From assembly GCF_006965485.1 (NCBI RefSeq), contig NZ_CP041360.1, forward strand, positions 8,594,501 through 8,658,500: a stretch of 64,000 bases of DNA. Reading direction: 5' to 3'. The notes under the pieces are model-generated. The model was not told where the DNA came from. It made no database searches and saw nothing but the letters and a program-made list of their open reading frames with translations. The position numbers and the translations under genes were made by a program. The DNA comes from Spirosoma sp. KCTC 42546. Lineage in GTDB: Bacteria > Bacteroidota > Bacteroidia > Cytophagales > Spirosomataceae. Shown in pieces: positions 16,983 to 25,935 of this stretch (positions are counted from its first letter, which is position 1; the number at the start of each line of letters is the position of its first letter).

Positions 16983-17148
16983 GGGTAATTAGGTATATTT
17001 TGATTCTATGGATTCTTTTAAATTCTGCTGACTGTCAGTGCGTTAGGGTTGACAGGATTCGTGGAATCAAAATTTCCTGACCGTGTGTAGCTTATTAATG
17101 CTCGTTTTGACCTGAAATTTGTATCAGATGAATCCTTATTAGTTTTAT

Positions 17149-19794
17149 ATGAATCGTGGGAAGTGGCTGGTGTTGCTGTTTGCAGTTGGGTTGCTGGCAA
17201 ATCCGGCGCTTGCTCAGAAAACAGATTTACCTACGTCGAATATACAGAGGAGCTATCCACTCAGCCTGTCCGTGACGGGCTCTAAAATCAAGTACTATAA
17301 AGACGATCGGGATGCATTTTCAAAGGTGCCTCCTCCGGCCGTTTTTCTGAATAAGAAAAGCCCTTCGGGGCGTCTGGCGGCTCCAACGGCTCAGTTTATC
17401 GTTACCTATTCGAACTTTACCCCTCAGGCACAGAAGGCTTTTCAATATGCTGTAGACATTTGGTCTACGTTGATTGTGTCCTCAGTGCCCATCCGAATTC
17501 AAGCCAATTGGGTTTCAGATGTGCCGAATTTGTTGGGGTCGGCCGGCCCCACTTCCTATCGCTATAACTTTGATGGTGCACAAAAAGCAACCGCTTTTTA
17601 TCCAATTGCGCTGGCCGAAAAAATTGCCCGACGAGAATTGAACAGTCCTGCCGAAGCCGATATTGTAGCCGATTTCAACCGAAATAATGAATGGTACTTT
17701 GGAACGGATGGCCTAACGCCAACAGGGCAAACCGATATGGTTACGGCAGTATTACATGAGTTGGCGCATGGGTTGGGTTTTATTGGCTTTTTTAATACTA
17801 AAGGGGAAGAAGGTAGTCCGAAGTTTGGCGAATATCTGGCTGATCTGCCTTCGATCTACGATTGCTTTATTGAAACAGGGGGAGGTGGTGGCCCCAAAAG
17901 ACGCCTGGTCACCTCGCAAGACGATTTTCCAAATAACTCGCTGGCATTAAACCAGCAACTAACAGGAAATGACCTGTTTCTGAATGGAAAGGTTTTACAG
18001 CAAACGACAGGAGTAAAACTTAGGCTTCATGCTAAAGCTCTGTTTTCTCGTGCCTCCAGTATTTATCACTTAGATGAAGATACCTATCCGCCGGGCAATA
18101 TTAACTCGTTAATGACGCCAAAGCTGGGATTGGCCGAGTCGATTCATTCGCCGGGGGAGCCTATTATGCGGTTTTTCTCCGATCTGGAATGGAAAACAAC
18201 ATCCGTTCTGCATGATCCGATCCAGAATACAGAAGATACCAGAGATCTGCTGCTTAGCACCCGCATCATAAGCGATACTACCTTGATTGCAGGTTCAATG
18301 CGCCTGGTGTATCGAAAAACGATGCCAACTACAAAAGATACAGTCGGTACAACGGTAAATCTAAGCCGGGTTGGTACTACGGATGTGTATCAGTATACCT
18401 TGCCTGCTGCCCAGGCGCAGGGCGATGTCTGGTATTATTTTCAGGCACAGGATGCATCAGGGCGAACATTTACAAATCCGGGTAAGCAACTGGGAGGAGC
18501 ACAGGTTTGGAATCATGTTCAGATGGGTCCAGATAATGTTCCGCCAACCATTCGATATGCGCCTGCTAAAATAAGTATTTTCTCCACGGCTCTTGCCGAC
18601 AGTTTACCAATCTACGCCCGCATTTCCGACGACCGCGCTGGTATTTCCAGTGCCTATGTCGAGTATCAGATTAATGGCGTAGCTCAACCAACACGCCCAC
18701 TAAGCTATAATCGACTAACTGTTGGCAATTATACGTACGACAGTATTTACGTTAACCAGCTTAATTTTCCCGCTAATTCGCTCAAAACGGGAGACAAGAT
18801 CACGTACCGTATTGTTGCCCAGGATGGGTCCCGCGCAAAAAATCAGGCTGTTAATCCATCATCTGGTTTCTATCAACTTACAGTTGTGGCTACACAAACT
18901 GTGCGTGACCAGTACGTCAATCTATTTAATGATGTTACAACGGCACGTGATTTTGCCGGGAATGGATTTAGTATCACAACTCCGTCTAGTTTCGGTGATG
19001 GCGCTATCCATTCGGAACACCCGTATCGGAATGGGAGTGATTTCCAATCACAGAGCAGTAACGAGTATGTATTGTTGGCACCGATTCGAATAAAAGCGAA
19101 CCCGGATAGTGCGTTTATTCGGTTCGATGAAATCGTGCTGGTTGAGCCGGGTACGGTGGGGAGCCATCCGGGCGATGCTAATTTTTACGATTACGTAGTG
19201 GTTGAAGGTTCCAGCAACAATGGCCAAAGCTGGAAACCATTACTAGATGCCTATAGCGCAAATACGCGCCCCGAGTGGTTAACAGCGTATACTAGTGATT
19301 TGGTAACCGGAATATACGGCGAGCGAAACTCAAAAGCTAGCGGTTTTCCGAGCATGTACCGACGACGTGAAATACCGCTTCTCGGCCAGGGAAGTGCCTT
19401 CCGGGCGGGGGATCAGATTCTGATCCGCTTTCGCCTGGTGGCTGATCAATTCTCGTACGGATGGGGTTGGGCTATTGATAACCTACTCGTACAGGCACCG
19501 CCCCCAGTCTTAGCCGAAGAGCCTATTCGTGAAGGCTCATTTAAACTTTACCCCAACCCCATTAGCAATGGTGTTGTGCGGGTAGAAGCGGAATTTATAA
19601 AGCCGATTACTGAAGTAGGTGTGACGGTTAGGAGCTTGACTGGGCAAGCGTTGCGAAACGTAACGCTGAAAGCAGTAGGTGGGAAGTTGCTGAGCCAGGA
19701 ATTCGATTTAAGTGAGTTGCCAACGGGTTTGTATCTGATGCAGGTAAAAGCAGGGGAATCAATACTGACGAAGAAGGTTATTATTGCGAAGTAA
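17149..19794 (+). CDS. T9SS-exported protein with HELAHGLGF zinc-protease-like motif
   Basis: 881-aa secreted protein. Residues 1-22 are a signal peptide ending LANPALA. A metalloprotease-like motif VLHELAHGLGFIGFF occurs at residues 202-215; HExxH (203-207) is complete, but the metzincin third ligand (HxxGxxH) is absent at the expected place. The middle contains beta-sandwich-like segments. The last 80 residues, from FKLYPNPISNG to the terminal KKVIIAK, are a type A T9SS C-terminal sorting domain, so export through the type IX system is expected. The gene is followed by a 17-bp gap to a PBP4-like lipoprotein gene. Substrate unknown; proteolytic activity is inferred only from HExxH. Confidence 0.85.
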   Translation: MNRGKWLVLLFAVGLLANPALAQKTDLPTSNIQRSYPLSLSVTGSKIKYYKDDRDAFSKVPPPAVFLNKKSPSGRLAAPTAQFIVTYSNFTPQAQKAFQYAVDIWSTLIVSSVPIRIQANWVSDVPNLLGSAGPTSYRYNFDGAQKATAFYPIALAEKIARRELNSPAEADIVADFNRNNEWYFGTDGLTPTGQTDMVTAVLHELAHGLGFIGFFNTKGEEGSPKFGEYLADLPSIYDCFIETGGGGGPKRRLVTSQDDFPNNSLALNQQLTGNDLFLNGKVLQQTTGVKLRLHAKALFSRASSIYHLDEDTYPPGNINSLMTPKLGLAESIHSPGEPIMRFFSDLEWKTTSVLHDPIQNTEDTRDLLLSTRIISDTTLIAGSMRLVYRKTMPTTKDTVGTTVNLSRVGTTDVYQYTLPAAQAQGDVWYYFQAQDASGRTFTNPGKQLGGAQVWNHVQMGPDNVPPTIRYAPAKISIFSTALADSLPIYARISDDRAGISSAYVEYQINGVAQPTRPLSYNRLTVGNYTYDSIYVNQLNFPANSLKTGDKITYRIVAQDGSRAKNQAVNPSSGFYQLTVVATQTVRDQYVNLFNDVTTARDFAGNGFSITTPSSFGDGAIHSEHPYRNGSDFQSQSSNEYVLLAPIRIKANPDSAFIRFDEIVLVEPGTVGSHPGDANFYDYVVVEGSSNNGQSWKPLLDAYSANTRPEWLTAYTSDLVTGIYGERNSKASGFPSMYRRREIPLLGQGSAFRAGDQILIRFRLVADQFSYGWGWAIDNLLVQAPPPVLAEEPIREGSFKLYPNPISNGVVRVEAEFIKPITEVGVTVRSLTGQALRNVTLKAVGGKLLSQEFDLSELPTGLYLMQVKAGESILTKKVIIAK

Positions 19795-19811
19795 TTCACA
19801 TAAGCTTGTGT

Positions 19812-21092
19812 ATGAAAGCATTGTTTCCGCTTGTCTTCGTCTGTTTTGTTCTTGGTTGCTCCCCTGCCCGACGCATCACCCGAGATCTGCATACGAATCC
19901 AATCTATACCGACCACTTTACGGGTGTCGCACTTTATGATCCTGCGCGGCAAAAGTCTCTGATTCAGTACAATGCGGATAAGCCTTTTACACCCGCATCG
20001 AATACCAAATTGTTTAGTTTCTATACGGGACTGCTGTCATTGCATGACTCACTCCCCGTATTGCGCTATGTTACGAATGGCGATTCACTGATTTTCTGGG
20101 GAACCGGAAATCCATTATTGCTTCACCCTGATCTGCCGGATACAACCGCGCTATCTTTTCTGCGAAAACGCCCGGAACGACTGTTTTTTTCACCAGTTAA
20201 TTATACCGGTCCCCGCTTCGGGCCGGGTTGGGCCTGGGATGATTACAACGATGATTATTCTCCAGAGTTAGCACCATTTCCCCTATATGGTAACGTGGTT
20301 CGATTTCAAAATGGGCTGCAGTCCATCGTTACGGCGAGTCCCCACCGATTTGTGGATAGCATTCATGTTTCTGCCGATGGCAAGGCAATTAACGGTGTTA
20401 AACGGTCTGAGTTTAGTAATCAATTTACGTATTCAGCCAGTAGCAAATCAGCACGACAAGATGTGCCATTTCGATGGTCGGCAGAGTTGGCAGCCCAGTT
20501 ACTAGCCGACACGTTGCACCGAACTATTGGTATTGTAAACCATCCCCTAACACCGAATGCCCGATTGATACGGGGCTCATCGACAGACTCACTTTACAAA
20601 CGAATGCTATATGTAAGTGATAATCAATTTGCCGAACAGGTGTTGTTTATGGCTTCGGCAGAGCGAGGAGGTTCAACCCTCATACCAACTACAGAGATAC
20701 GCCGAATGGTGGATAGTGTATTGCACCTACCCGTGGGGGCAGCCCGGTGGGTAGATGGTTCCGGACTATCGCGTTACAATGTGTTTACGCCGAACGTGCT
20801 AATTGATTTACTCCGCCTGATTTATGCTAAAGTCCCTCAGCAACGCCTGTTTGCGTTGTTGCCCGCAGCCGGACAATCGGGAACATTACGGAGCCTGGCT
20901 ATGGATGGGAAACCCTACATTTTTGCTAAATCAGGCTCTATGACCGGGGTATATAACTTAAGTGGCTATGTATTAACCAAATCTGGGAAGGTGCTATATT
21001 TCAGTATTATGCATAATAATTTCACACAGACTGTCAGTGAAATGCGTCGACGAACGGGCGAGTTGTTGAAGGAGATCCATGAACGATTTTAA
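19812..21092 (+). CDS. D-alanyl-D-alanine carboxypeptidase/endopeptidase, PBP4 (S13) family lipoprotein
   Basis: 426-aa peptidoglycan peptidase. The ATG at 19812 gives a lipoprotein signal with lipobox FVLGC (Cys16); the ORF could use a TTG six bases upstream. The S13 catalytic triplet is visible: SxxK as ASNTKLFS, SxN as SDNQFAEQ, and KSG as AKSGSMTGVYN. PBP4 proteins trim or cleave peptide cross-links in the periplasm. DacB proteins are often about 450-480 aa, so this is slightly short. It follows the T9SS protein by 17 bp and may be cotranscribed. Confidence 0.9.
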   Translation: MKALFPLVFVCFVLGCSPARRITRDLHTNPIYTDHFTGVALYDPARQKSLIQYNADKPFTPASNTKLFSFYTGLLSLHDSLPVLRYVTNGDSLIFWGTGNPLLLHPDLPDTTALSFLRKRPERLFFSPVNYTGPRFGPGWAWDDYNDDYSPELAPFPLYGNVVRFQNGLQSIVTASPHRFVDSIHVSADGKAINGVKRSEFSNQFTYSASSKSARQDVPFRWSAELAAQLLADTLHRTIGIVNHPLTPNARLIRGSSTDSLYKRMLYVSDNQFAEQVLFMASAERGGSTLIPTTEIRRMVDSVLHLPVGAARWVDGSGLSRYNVFTPNVLIDLLRLIYAKVPQQRLFALLPAAGQSGTLRSLAMDGKPYIFAKSGSMTGVYNLSGYVLTKSGKVLYFSIMHNNFTQTVSEMRRRTGELLKEIHERF

Positions 21093-21245
21093 GTGTAATA
21101 ACTTACTAAACTCAATACCTTACTCCGCTCATTAAAAATGAACTGTACCGATAGATAAATTTAAACAAAAACATGTTGATGGCTTGATAGGTGTTTAAGT
21201 AATGAATGCTTTTTTTGAGAAAAAATCATTTCACTCAACACATTT

Positions 21246-22046
21246 ATGCGTACCTCTATCACACCTTTTGTAGTTGCATTAGGCTTTTTGGTGAGCTTGT
21301 TCGCCTGTTCCGACCACCGTTTGGGTGGATCTTTATCTCCTGTTCGTCTTCGCCTGAAAACCGTTGCAGGCACTGGCCTTAATACGACCTACACCTACGA
21401 TAGCCAGAATCGACTATCGACTATCTCTAAAGCCGATGGTAGCTTGGGCGTTTTCTCCTATGGTGATCTCCTGGAAAAATATTCATACACTTTTCCCGGA
21501 GGACAGCATACCTATTTTAGTGAGTTTCCTAATGGTGCTGACCGAAGTACTGGATTGATTACTCCATACCCTAATGTCTTTGACGGTACTAGTTTTGCGG
21601 TACAACGATTTTTTATCTTTAGATCAGACGTTGGTCCTCCTGTGGCTGATGCTACATTTAGTTATGGATTTGATGCCAGTAAACACCTGACCGGCTATTA
21701 TAAATCAGATGCCCAGGATAATGCAACCAATCGAAACGGGATAAATACTAGCTATACGGGAGAAAACATTACGACCGCAAATTCTGTCTCTGGACGTACT
21801 GTTTTATTATTCGGTAAATTAGAATATGATGATAAACTAAATCCCTTCTTTGGATTGATGGACCCTAACATTGACCCTGTCCAGCAATTCAGCCGAAATA
21901 ATAGAGTAAAATTCACCGATAATCTAACCAATACAGTAACCACTTACGTTTATGAGTACAACCAGCAGGGTTTACCAATCAAGCGTACGGCAACAAGAAA
22001 TGGGAATACTCTGGAAGTTCTTACTTATACCTACGAATCATATTAG
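21246..22046 (+). CDS. Lipoprotein with YD/RHS-like repeats
   Basis: 266-aa predicted lipoprotein, signal MRTSITPFVVALGFLVSLFAC with the lipid Cys in LFACS. The body holds tyrosine/aspartate repeats typical of short RHS-like or DUF4595-like proteins: TTYTYDSQNRLSTISKADG, GVFSYGDLLEKYSY, TVTTYVYEYNQQGLPIKRT and EVLTYTYESY. Such small proteins are common in Cytophagales and often occur as single genes. No enzymatic motif seen. Function unknown. Confidence 0.7.
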   Translation: MRTSITPFVVALGFLVSLFACSDHRLGGSLSPVRLRLKTVAGTGLNTTYTYDSQNRLSTISKADGSLGVFSYGDLLEKYSYTFPGGQHTYFSEFPNGADRSTGLITPYPNVFDGTSFAVQRFFIFRSDVGPPVADATFSYGFDASKHLTGYYKSDAQDNATNRNGINTSYTGENITTANSVSGRTVLLFGKLEYDDKLNPFFGLMDPNIDPVQQFSRNNRVKFTDNLTNTVTTYVYEYNQQGLPIKRTATRNGNTLEVLTYTYESY

Positions 22047-22079
22047 GTAGATAATCTGTCAGCTTTCTGGAAATGAATT

Positions 22080-23957
22080 TTAGTGCGGCCATTGTGATAA
22101 TGGCCGCACGTTTTGTTGGGATTTATTCACTGATCTTTCGGGCGTTAAACGAACGGTAAATGCCGATTTGGTATTGGCGGGGAGTGTTACCTCAAACCCA
22201 ACCAGCAATGTGCCCGGATTGGGGGCGTCGTAGTCGTGGGGTGGATTGGTTGGCCAGGTTTTTAGTTCTATACGGGCGGGTTCGTCAACTTGTAGTATGA
22301 GCTTTTTGCCGTCTTTCGTCAATTCGGCTTTGTTTCCAGTTAGGATAACTGTTGCGGGGGTCAGCATCGTCCAGCGTATCGTTGTTTCTGTCGCTGTCGT
22401 TTCGATCTCATCCCGTACCACAACCTGCTCTTTGTTCAGAATGGCTACGCCCCGGTTAATTTTTTTCACTGATTCCTGATAGACATCCGTTAAGTCCGTT
22501 GTGGCATTCATGAACAGGGGTGTGTTCGAGTAACTCGTAATGGCGGCTTTCCCAATAACTCGTTGCAAGCTATTGTTCACCGTGAGGGTGTTATGGACAA
22601 AATTATTGTATCGGAAAATCTGCCAGCGTTGCGAGTCCTGCTTGCTGTTCCATAAATCTACCCCTTTTGATTCCAGCGATTCGTACTCCTGCATCCCAAA
22701 ATCCATCGCCCAACGAACGCCATCGGCTTCCATCACAAAAGAGCCAATATCCATGTGTGCGTGATTGACTGACGGACTTCCGGCTTTCAATCCCACAAAA
22801 ATTGCTGCCGGATTGGACCAGGAGGTACGCATGAGCGCCACCGGATTGCGCCCTTCACCAACCCAGATGGTGCTTTTGGGTTCACCAATAGCATTCATAC
22901 CCACGCCATTACTCCAGAGCATAATGGCCGGAAGCAGCCGATTTCGAATATGCTTCTTCGGGTCATCAGCCTGTAAGCGACTACGTTCTATCCATAATAA
23001 CGATGGGTCTTTTGATTTTTGAGAAAACCAGAACATGGCTGGCTGTAACTCGCCACTTAATCCCGAATCAGAATAGTTAAACGCGTTGCCTGATGGACCA
23101 GTCATGTTTTCCAGGTAACCGGCTGTTTTTAAAAAGCCGGGGCGGTCCGTCAGCCCGAAATCCGTGCCGAACGCTTTGTCAATGGCACTGATGAGCATCA
23201 CGTTAAAACTGGTACCATAGCCCCAGTAACTATATCCCTCCGGATAAGCTCCGTTAGGGCTATAATCGCCCATTGGTAATACCACCGACTCAATGGCTCG
23301 GTTAATAGTGCTTTTGGCCAATGTTGGTTGGTCTTCATAAATAGCCAATGCCCCATAGACCATACCCGCGTTGCAAACTTGGTTCCAATTGTGCGTTGCT
23401 TTAAGCCAACTGTTGTATTTAGTATCTAGTGAGGGCTCAATTCCCTTTTTTAAAATGGCTTCCTTTATAATGGCCCGCGACTGCTCTGATAAATCAGTAT
23501 ACAGCCAGTCGTAGCCAATCGACACAGCCATCGTCATTTCGGCTACGTCCAGAAAATGGGTGGGGTTCCAGTCCTCAAACGCTGCTAAGGCTAACAGCTC
23601 TTTTTCGGCCCGTTTCAGGTATTTGTCCTGGTGAGTGAGTCGCCAGGCGTAGGATAAATAAAACACCCGGCGTAGGCCTTCCCGTGATTTATCAAGCAGA
23701 CGTCGCCCGATTTTAATACGTTCCAGGGGAGCCGCATCAATCAGCGCATCGCACGCTGTCAGAATAGCCTGATGCAGGTTTCCCCAGGTTTTATCGGCAC
23801 CAATGGTACGTTTGATGGCTTCTTCTTCTCCTTTCAGCAACAACAACCGGGGATGATCAGGCAGCTTAGTAAATGTGGCCAACTGATCCACTTGCGCGAT
23901 AGCAAGAGAATGGACCAGAAAAAAGAGACCTGTAAATCGAAGGAGTAAGGAATTCAT
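22080..23957 (-). CDS. Heparinase II/III-family polysaccharide lyase-like protein
   Basis: 625 aa, exported (signal MNSLLLRFTGLFFLVHSLAIA). The N-terminal part, from HPRLLLLKGEEEAI to roughly residue 330, is an alpha/alpha-toroid with THNWNQVCNAGMVYGALAIY, a typical substrate-cleft motif. The C-terminal beta-sandwich domain carries SVNHAHMDIGSFVMEADG, the heparinase II/III-like His-containing signature. The family cleaves acidic polysaccharides (heparan sulfate, alginate or related); the substrate cannot be read here. No SusCD pair is adjacent, so this is not a classical polysaccharide utilisation locus. Confidence 0.85.
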   Translation of the reverse strand: MNSLLLRFTGLFFLVHSLAIAQVDQLATFTKLPDHPRLLLLKGEEEAIKRTIGADKTWGNLHQAILTACDALIDAAPLERIKIGRRLLDKSREGLRRVFYLSYAWRLTHQDKYLKRAEKELLALAAFEDWNPTHFLDVAEMTMAVSIGYDWLYTDLSEQSRAIIKEAILKKGIEPSLDTKYNSWLKATHNWNQVCNAGMVYGALAIYEDQPTLAKSTINRAIESVVLPMGDYSPNGAYPEGYSYWGYGTSFNVMLISAIDKAFGTDFGLTDRPGFLKTAGYLENMTGPSGNAFNYSDSGLSGELQPAMFWFSQKSKDPSLLWIERSRLQADDPKKHIRNRLLPAIMLWSNGVGMNAIGEPKSTIWVGEGRNPVALMRTSWSNPAAIFVGLKAGSPSVNHAHMDIGSFVMEADGVRWAMDFGMQEYESLESKGVDLWNSKQDSQRWQIFRYNNFVHNTLTVNNSLQRVIGKAAITSYSNTPLFMNATTDLTDVYQESVKKINRGVAILNKEQVVVRDEIETTATETTIRWTMLTPATVILTGNKAELTKDGKKLILQVDEPARIELKTWPTNPPHDYDAPNPGTLLVGFEVTLPANTKSAFTVRLTPERSVNKSQQNVRPLSQWPH

Positions 23958-24036
23958 AACAACCTATGCGTTTGAGTAAGGAACGAACCTAAACGCATAA
24001 GCCAAAGAAATGGCCACTTTACCCACTGACGAATGC

Positions 24037-25341
24037 TTATCGCTTGATTAACAAATACACGGGATAGCTCACCGCTATGAATCCAACCGCATATAAGCTA
24101 CTCGAAAAATCGCCGATAATAACTCCTAGTAGAAAAGCGAGCGAGGCAATGAGCAGGACCCATGTAGTAAAAGGGTACCCCCACGCCCGCACAGGCCGGG
24201 GGAGTTCGGGTTCTGTTTGACGGAGCCGAAGTAGTGCAGCAAAAGCTGATGCGTAACAGAGTACGAAAAAGAACGTAGCAATGTCGGAGAGTTTACTGTA
24301 TGTATTGGTCAGGATCATTAAGGTGGAAGCTCCTGCCGTGAGGATGGTCGCGTACGTGGGTGTACCTCCTGAGTTCACATGCGTAACGAACCGAAAAAAT
24401 AACCCATCACGACCCATGGCGAATATGGTTCTCGGGTTAAACATGATCTGTGCGTTGATAATGCCCATGATCGAGATCATCAGCATGAACGTGACGACCT
24501 GGGCACTGCCTGGACCAAAGAGTACCTGGACTGCATCGGCAGCAGGTAGTTTCGAACCCGCCAGCGTCTCCACAGGAAGAACATAGAGCAGGGCGAGGTT
24601 GACCAGGATATAAATACCAATGATCAATAAAACCCCGCTAATCATTGAGCGGGGTAGGTTTCTGCTCGGGTCTACGTCCTCCTCAGTGAAATAAGCCGCG
24701 GTGTGCCAGCCATCGTACGTATAAAAAACGGATTGGAGAGCAGCCAGAATTCCTAACCAGACGCCCCCTTCGGCCAGCGGCCTTATGTTGCTGGTCGAAA
24801 CAGCTACAGGTTGATCGGGTGTTATAATAAAGCAAACAAGCACAAACACCAGCAAACCAACGCCTTTCAGTACGCTCATTACCTCCTGTGCCCGGCTGGC
24901 AAACTGCACCCCAATGGAGTGAAAAGCCACAAAAATTACTAAAATTCCTATAGCTATGGTTTTTTGATACGCAACGAGCGATGGGGAAAGCAAACCCATA
25001 TATTCGCTCATGACCGCTGCTCCGAACGCCATAGCCGATACACTGCCAAGCCAACTGCTAATGCCAATGATAAAACCGGCATAATTGCCAAACGCCCTGC
25101 GTGCATATACGTACCAGCCTCCTGCTTTGGGTAGCATGGTGCCCAGTTCCATTACCGATAATGAACCGGCTAAGGCATACACACCAACAATCAGCCAAAC
25201 GGCTATAATAAGGGTTGGATTTCCAATGTCCTGGGCAATAGGGCCAGGCTTCCGAAGGATACCCGTACCAATAGTGCCACCAATAGTAACGGCCACGCCA
25301 AAACCGACGCCTAACAATTTTTTGAGTTGATTCTGGGCCAT
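24037..25341 (-). CDS. APC-superfamily amino acid permease
   Basis: 434-aa inner-membrane transporter with about 12 hydrophobic helices. The first helix has the APC substrate-binding glycine motif GVAVTIGGTIGTGILRKPG. The ATG at 25341 (MAQNQLKKLLGVGFG) was chosen over 25476 because the extra 45 residues are polar and unlike the family. Further family marks are YDGWHTAAYFTEEDVDPSRNLPRS and a conserved RTIFAMGRDGLFF segment. It resembles LAT/CAT-like permeases; the amino acid transported is not determinable. It is divergent from crcB. Confidence 0.9.
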   Translation of the reverse strand: MAQNQLKKLLGVGFGVAVTIGGTIGTGILRKPGPIAQDIGNPTLIIAVWLIVGVYALAGSLSVMELGTMLPKAGGWYVYARRAFGNYAGFIIGISSWLGSVSAMAFGAAVMSEYMGLLSPSLVAYQKTIAIGILVIFVAFHSIGVQFASRAQEVMSVLKGVGLLVFVLVCFIITPDQPVAVSTSNIRPLAEGGVWLGILAALQSVFYTYDGWHTAAYFTEEDVDPSRNLPRSMISGVLLIIGIYILVNLALLYVLPVETLAGSKLPAADAVQVLFGPGSAQVVTFMLMISIMGIINAQIMFNPRTIFAMGRDGLFFRFVTHVNSGGTPTYATILTAGASTLMILTNTYSKLSDIATFFFVLCYASAFAALLRLRQTEPELPRPVRAWGYPFTTWVLLIASLAFLLGVIIGDFSSSLYAVGFIAVSYPVYLLIKR

Positions 25342-25529
25342 AGTCCGGCAGGTAGGAGGGAGCTGGTATTGTACAATAATAGCGAAAAAGTCGCTTGCTA
25401 GCAGGATTGGCTTGCAGATGCCGCCGATACAATGGATTTGCGCGAATAAAAGCCGGTGAAAATCCGATGTATCCATGTCGTCTGCATGCCAACTCTGTCG
25501 AATTAGCGTTTTTTCGTAAGTTTGCCCAT

Positions 25530-25919
25530 ATGAGAATCCTGCTGATGCATCCCTATGTGCTAGTCTTCGTAGGTGGAGGAGTTGGTAGTTTGGCGCGTTA
25601 CGTTGCTGGGCGTTTGATTCCAGCCACGCTCACCGGGTCGCTCTTTCCCAATGCTATTCTGTTTGTCAATGTATTGGCCAGCTTTATATTGGGAGCGGTG
25701 GTAGGGTGGGTACTTAATCGGTCGGCGGGAGAGGAAGCTCGTTTATTGATTGGCGTAGGATTCTGTGGCGGACTTAGTACCTTTTCAAGTTTCAGCTATG
25801 ATACGGTTGTACTCTTACAAAATGGTCGTATTGGCGCGGCCTTATTGAATATCGGCTTAAACGTGCTACTCTGTTTATTGGCTTCGACGGGTGGACTTTG
25901 GCTTGGACGAGGTTTATAA
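25530..25919 (+). CDS. crcB: Fluoride ion channel
   Basis: Dual-topology fluoride exporter of the Fluc/CrcB family, 129 aa with four transmembrane helices. Signatures: VGGGVGSLARY, NAILFVNVLASFILG and the pore-lining GGLSTFSSFSYDT. The ORF could extend to 25395, but the family begins at MRILLMHPYV (25530) or MHPYV (25545). A TAAGTTTG -7-like element only 5 bp before 25530 would place the transcription start near the first ATG, favouring 25545. I found no fluoride riboswitch upstream. Confidence 0.92.
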   Translation: MRILLMHPYVLVFVGGGVGSLARYVAGRLIPATLTGSLFPNAILFVNVLASFILGAVVGWVLNRSAGEEARLLIGVGFCGGLSTFSSFSYDTVVLLQNGRIGAALLNIGLNVLLCLLASTGGLWLGRGL

Positions 25920-25935
25920 GTTTGTTCAATAAACT

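Noticed and set aside
25430-25475. GGTGAAAATCCG motif upstream of crcB resembling part of a cobalamin riboswitch
   Set aside because: The rest of the core (CTG.CCCCGCAACTG) and a B12 box are missing, and crcB is not a B12 gene.
25342-25529. Possible fluoride riboswitch before crcB
   Set aside because: None of the conserved GGNGATGG / CTGAT / CTAC blocks were found.
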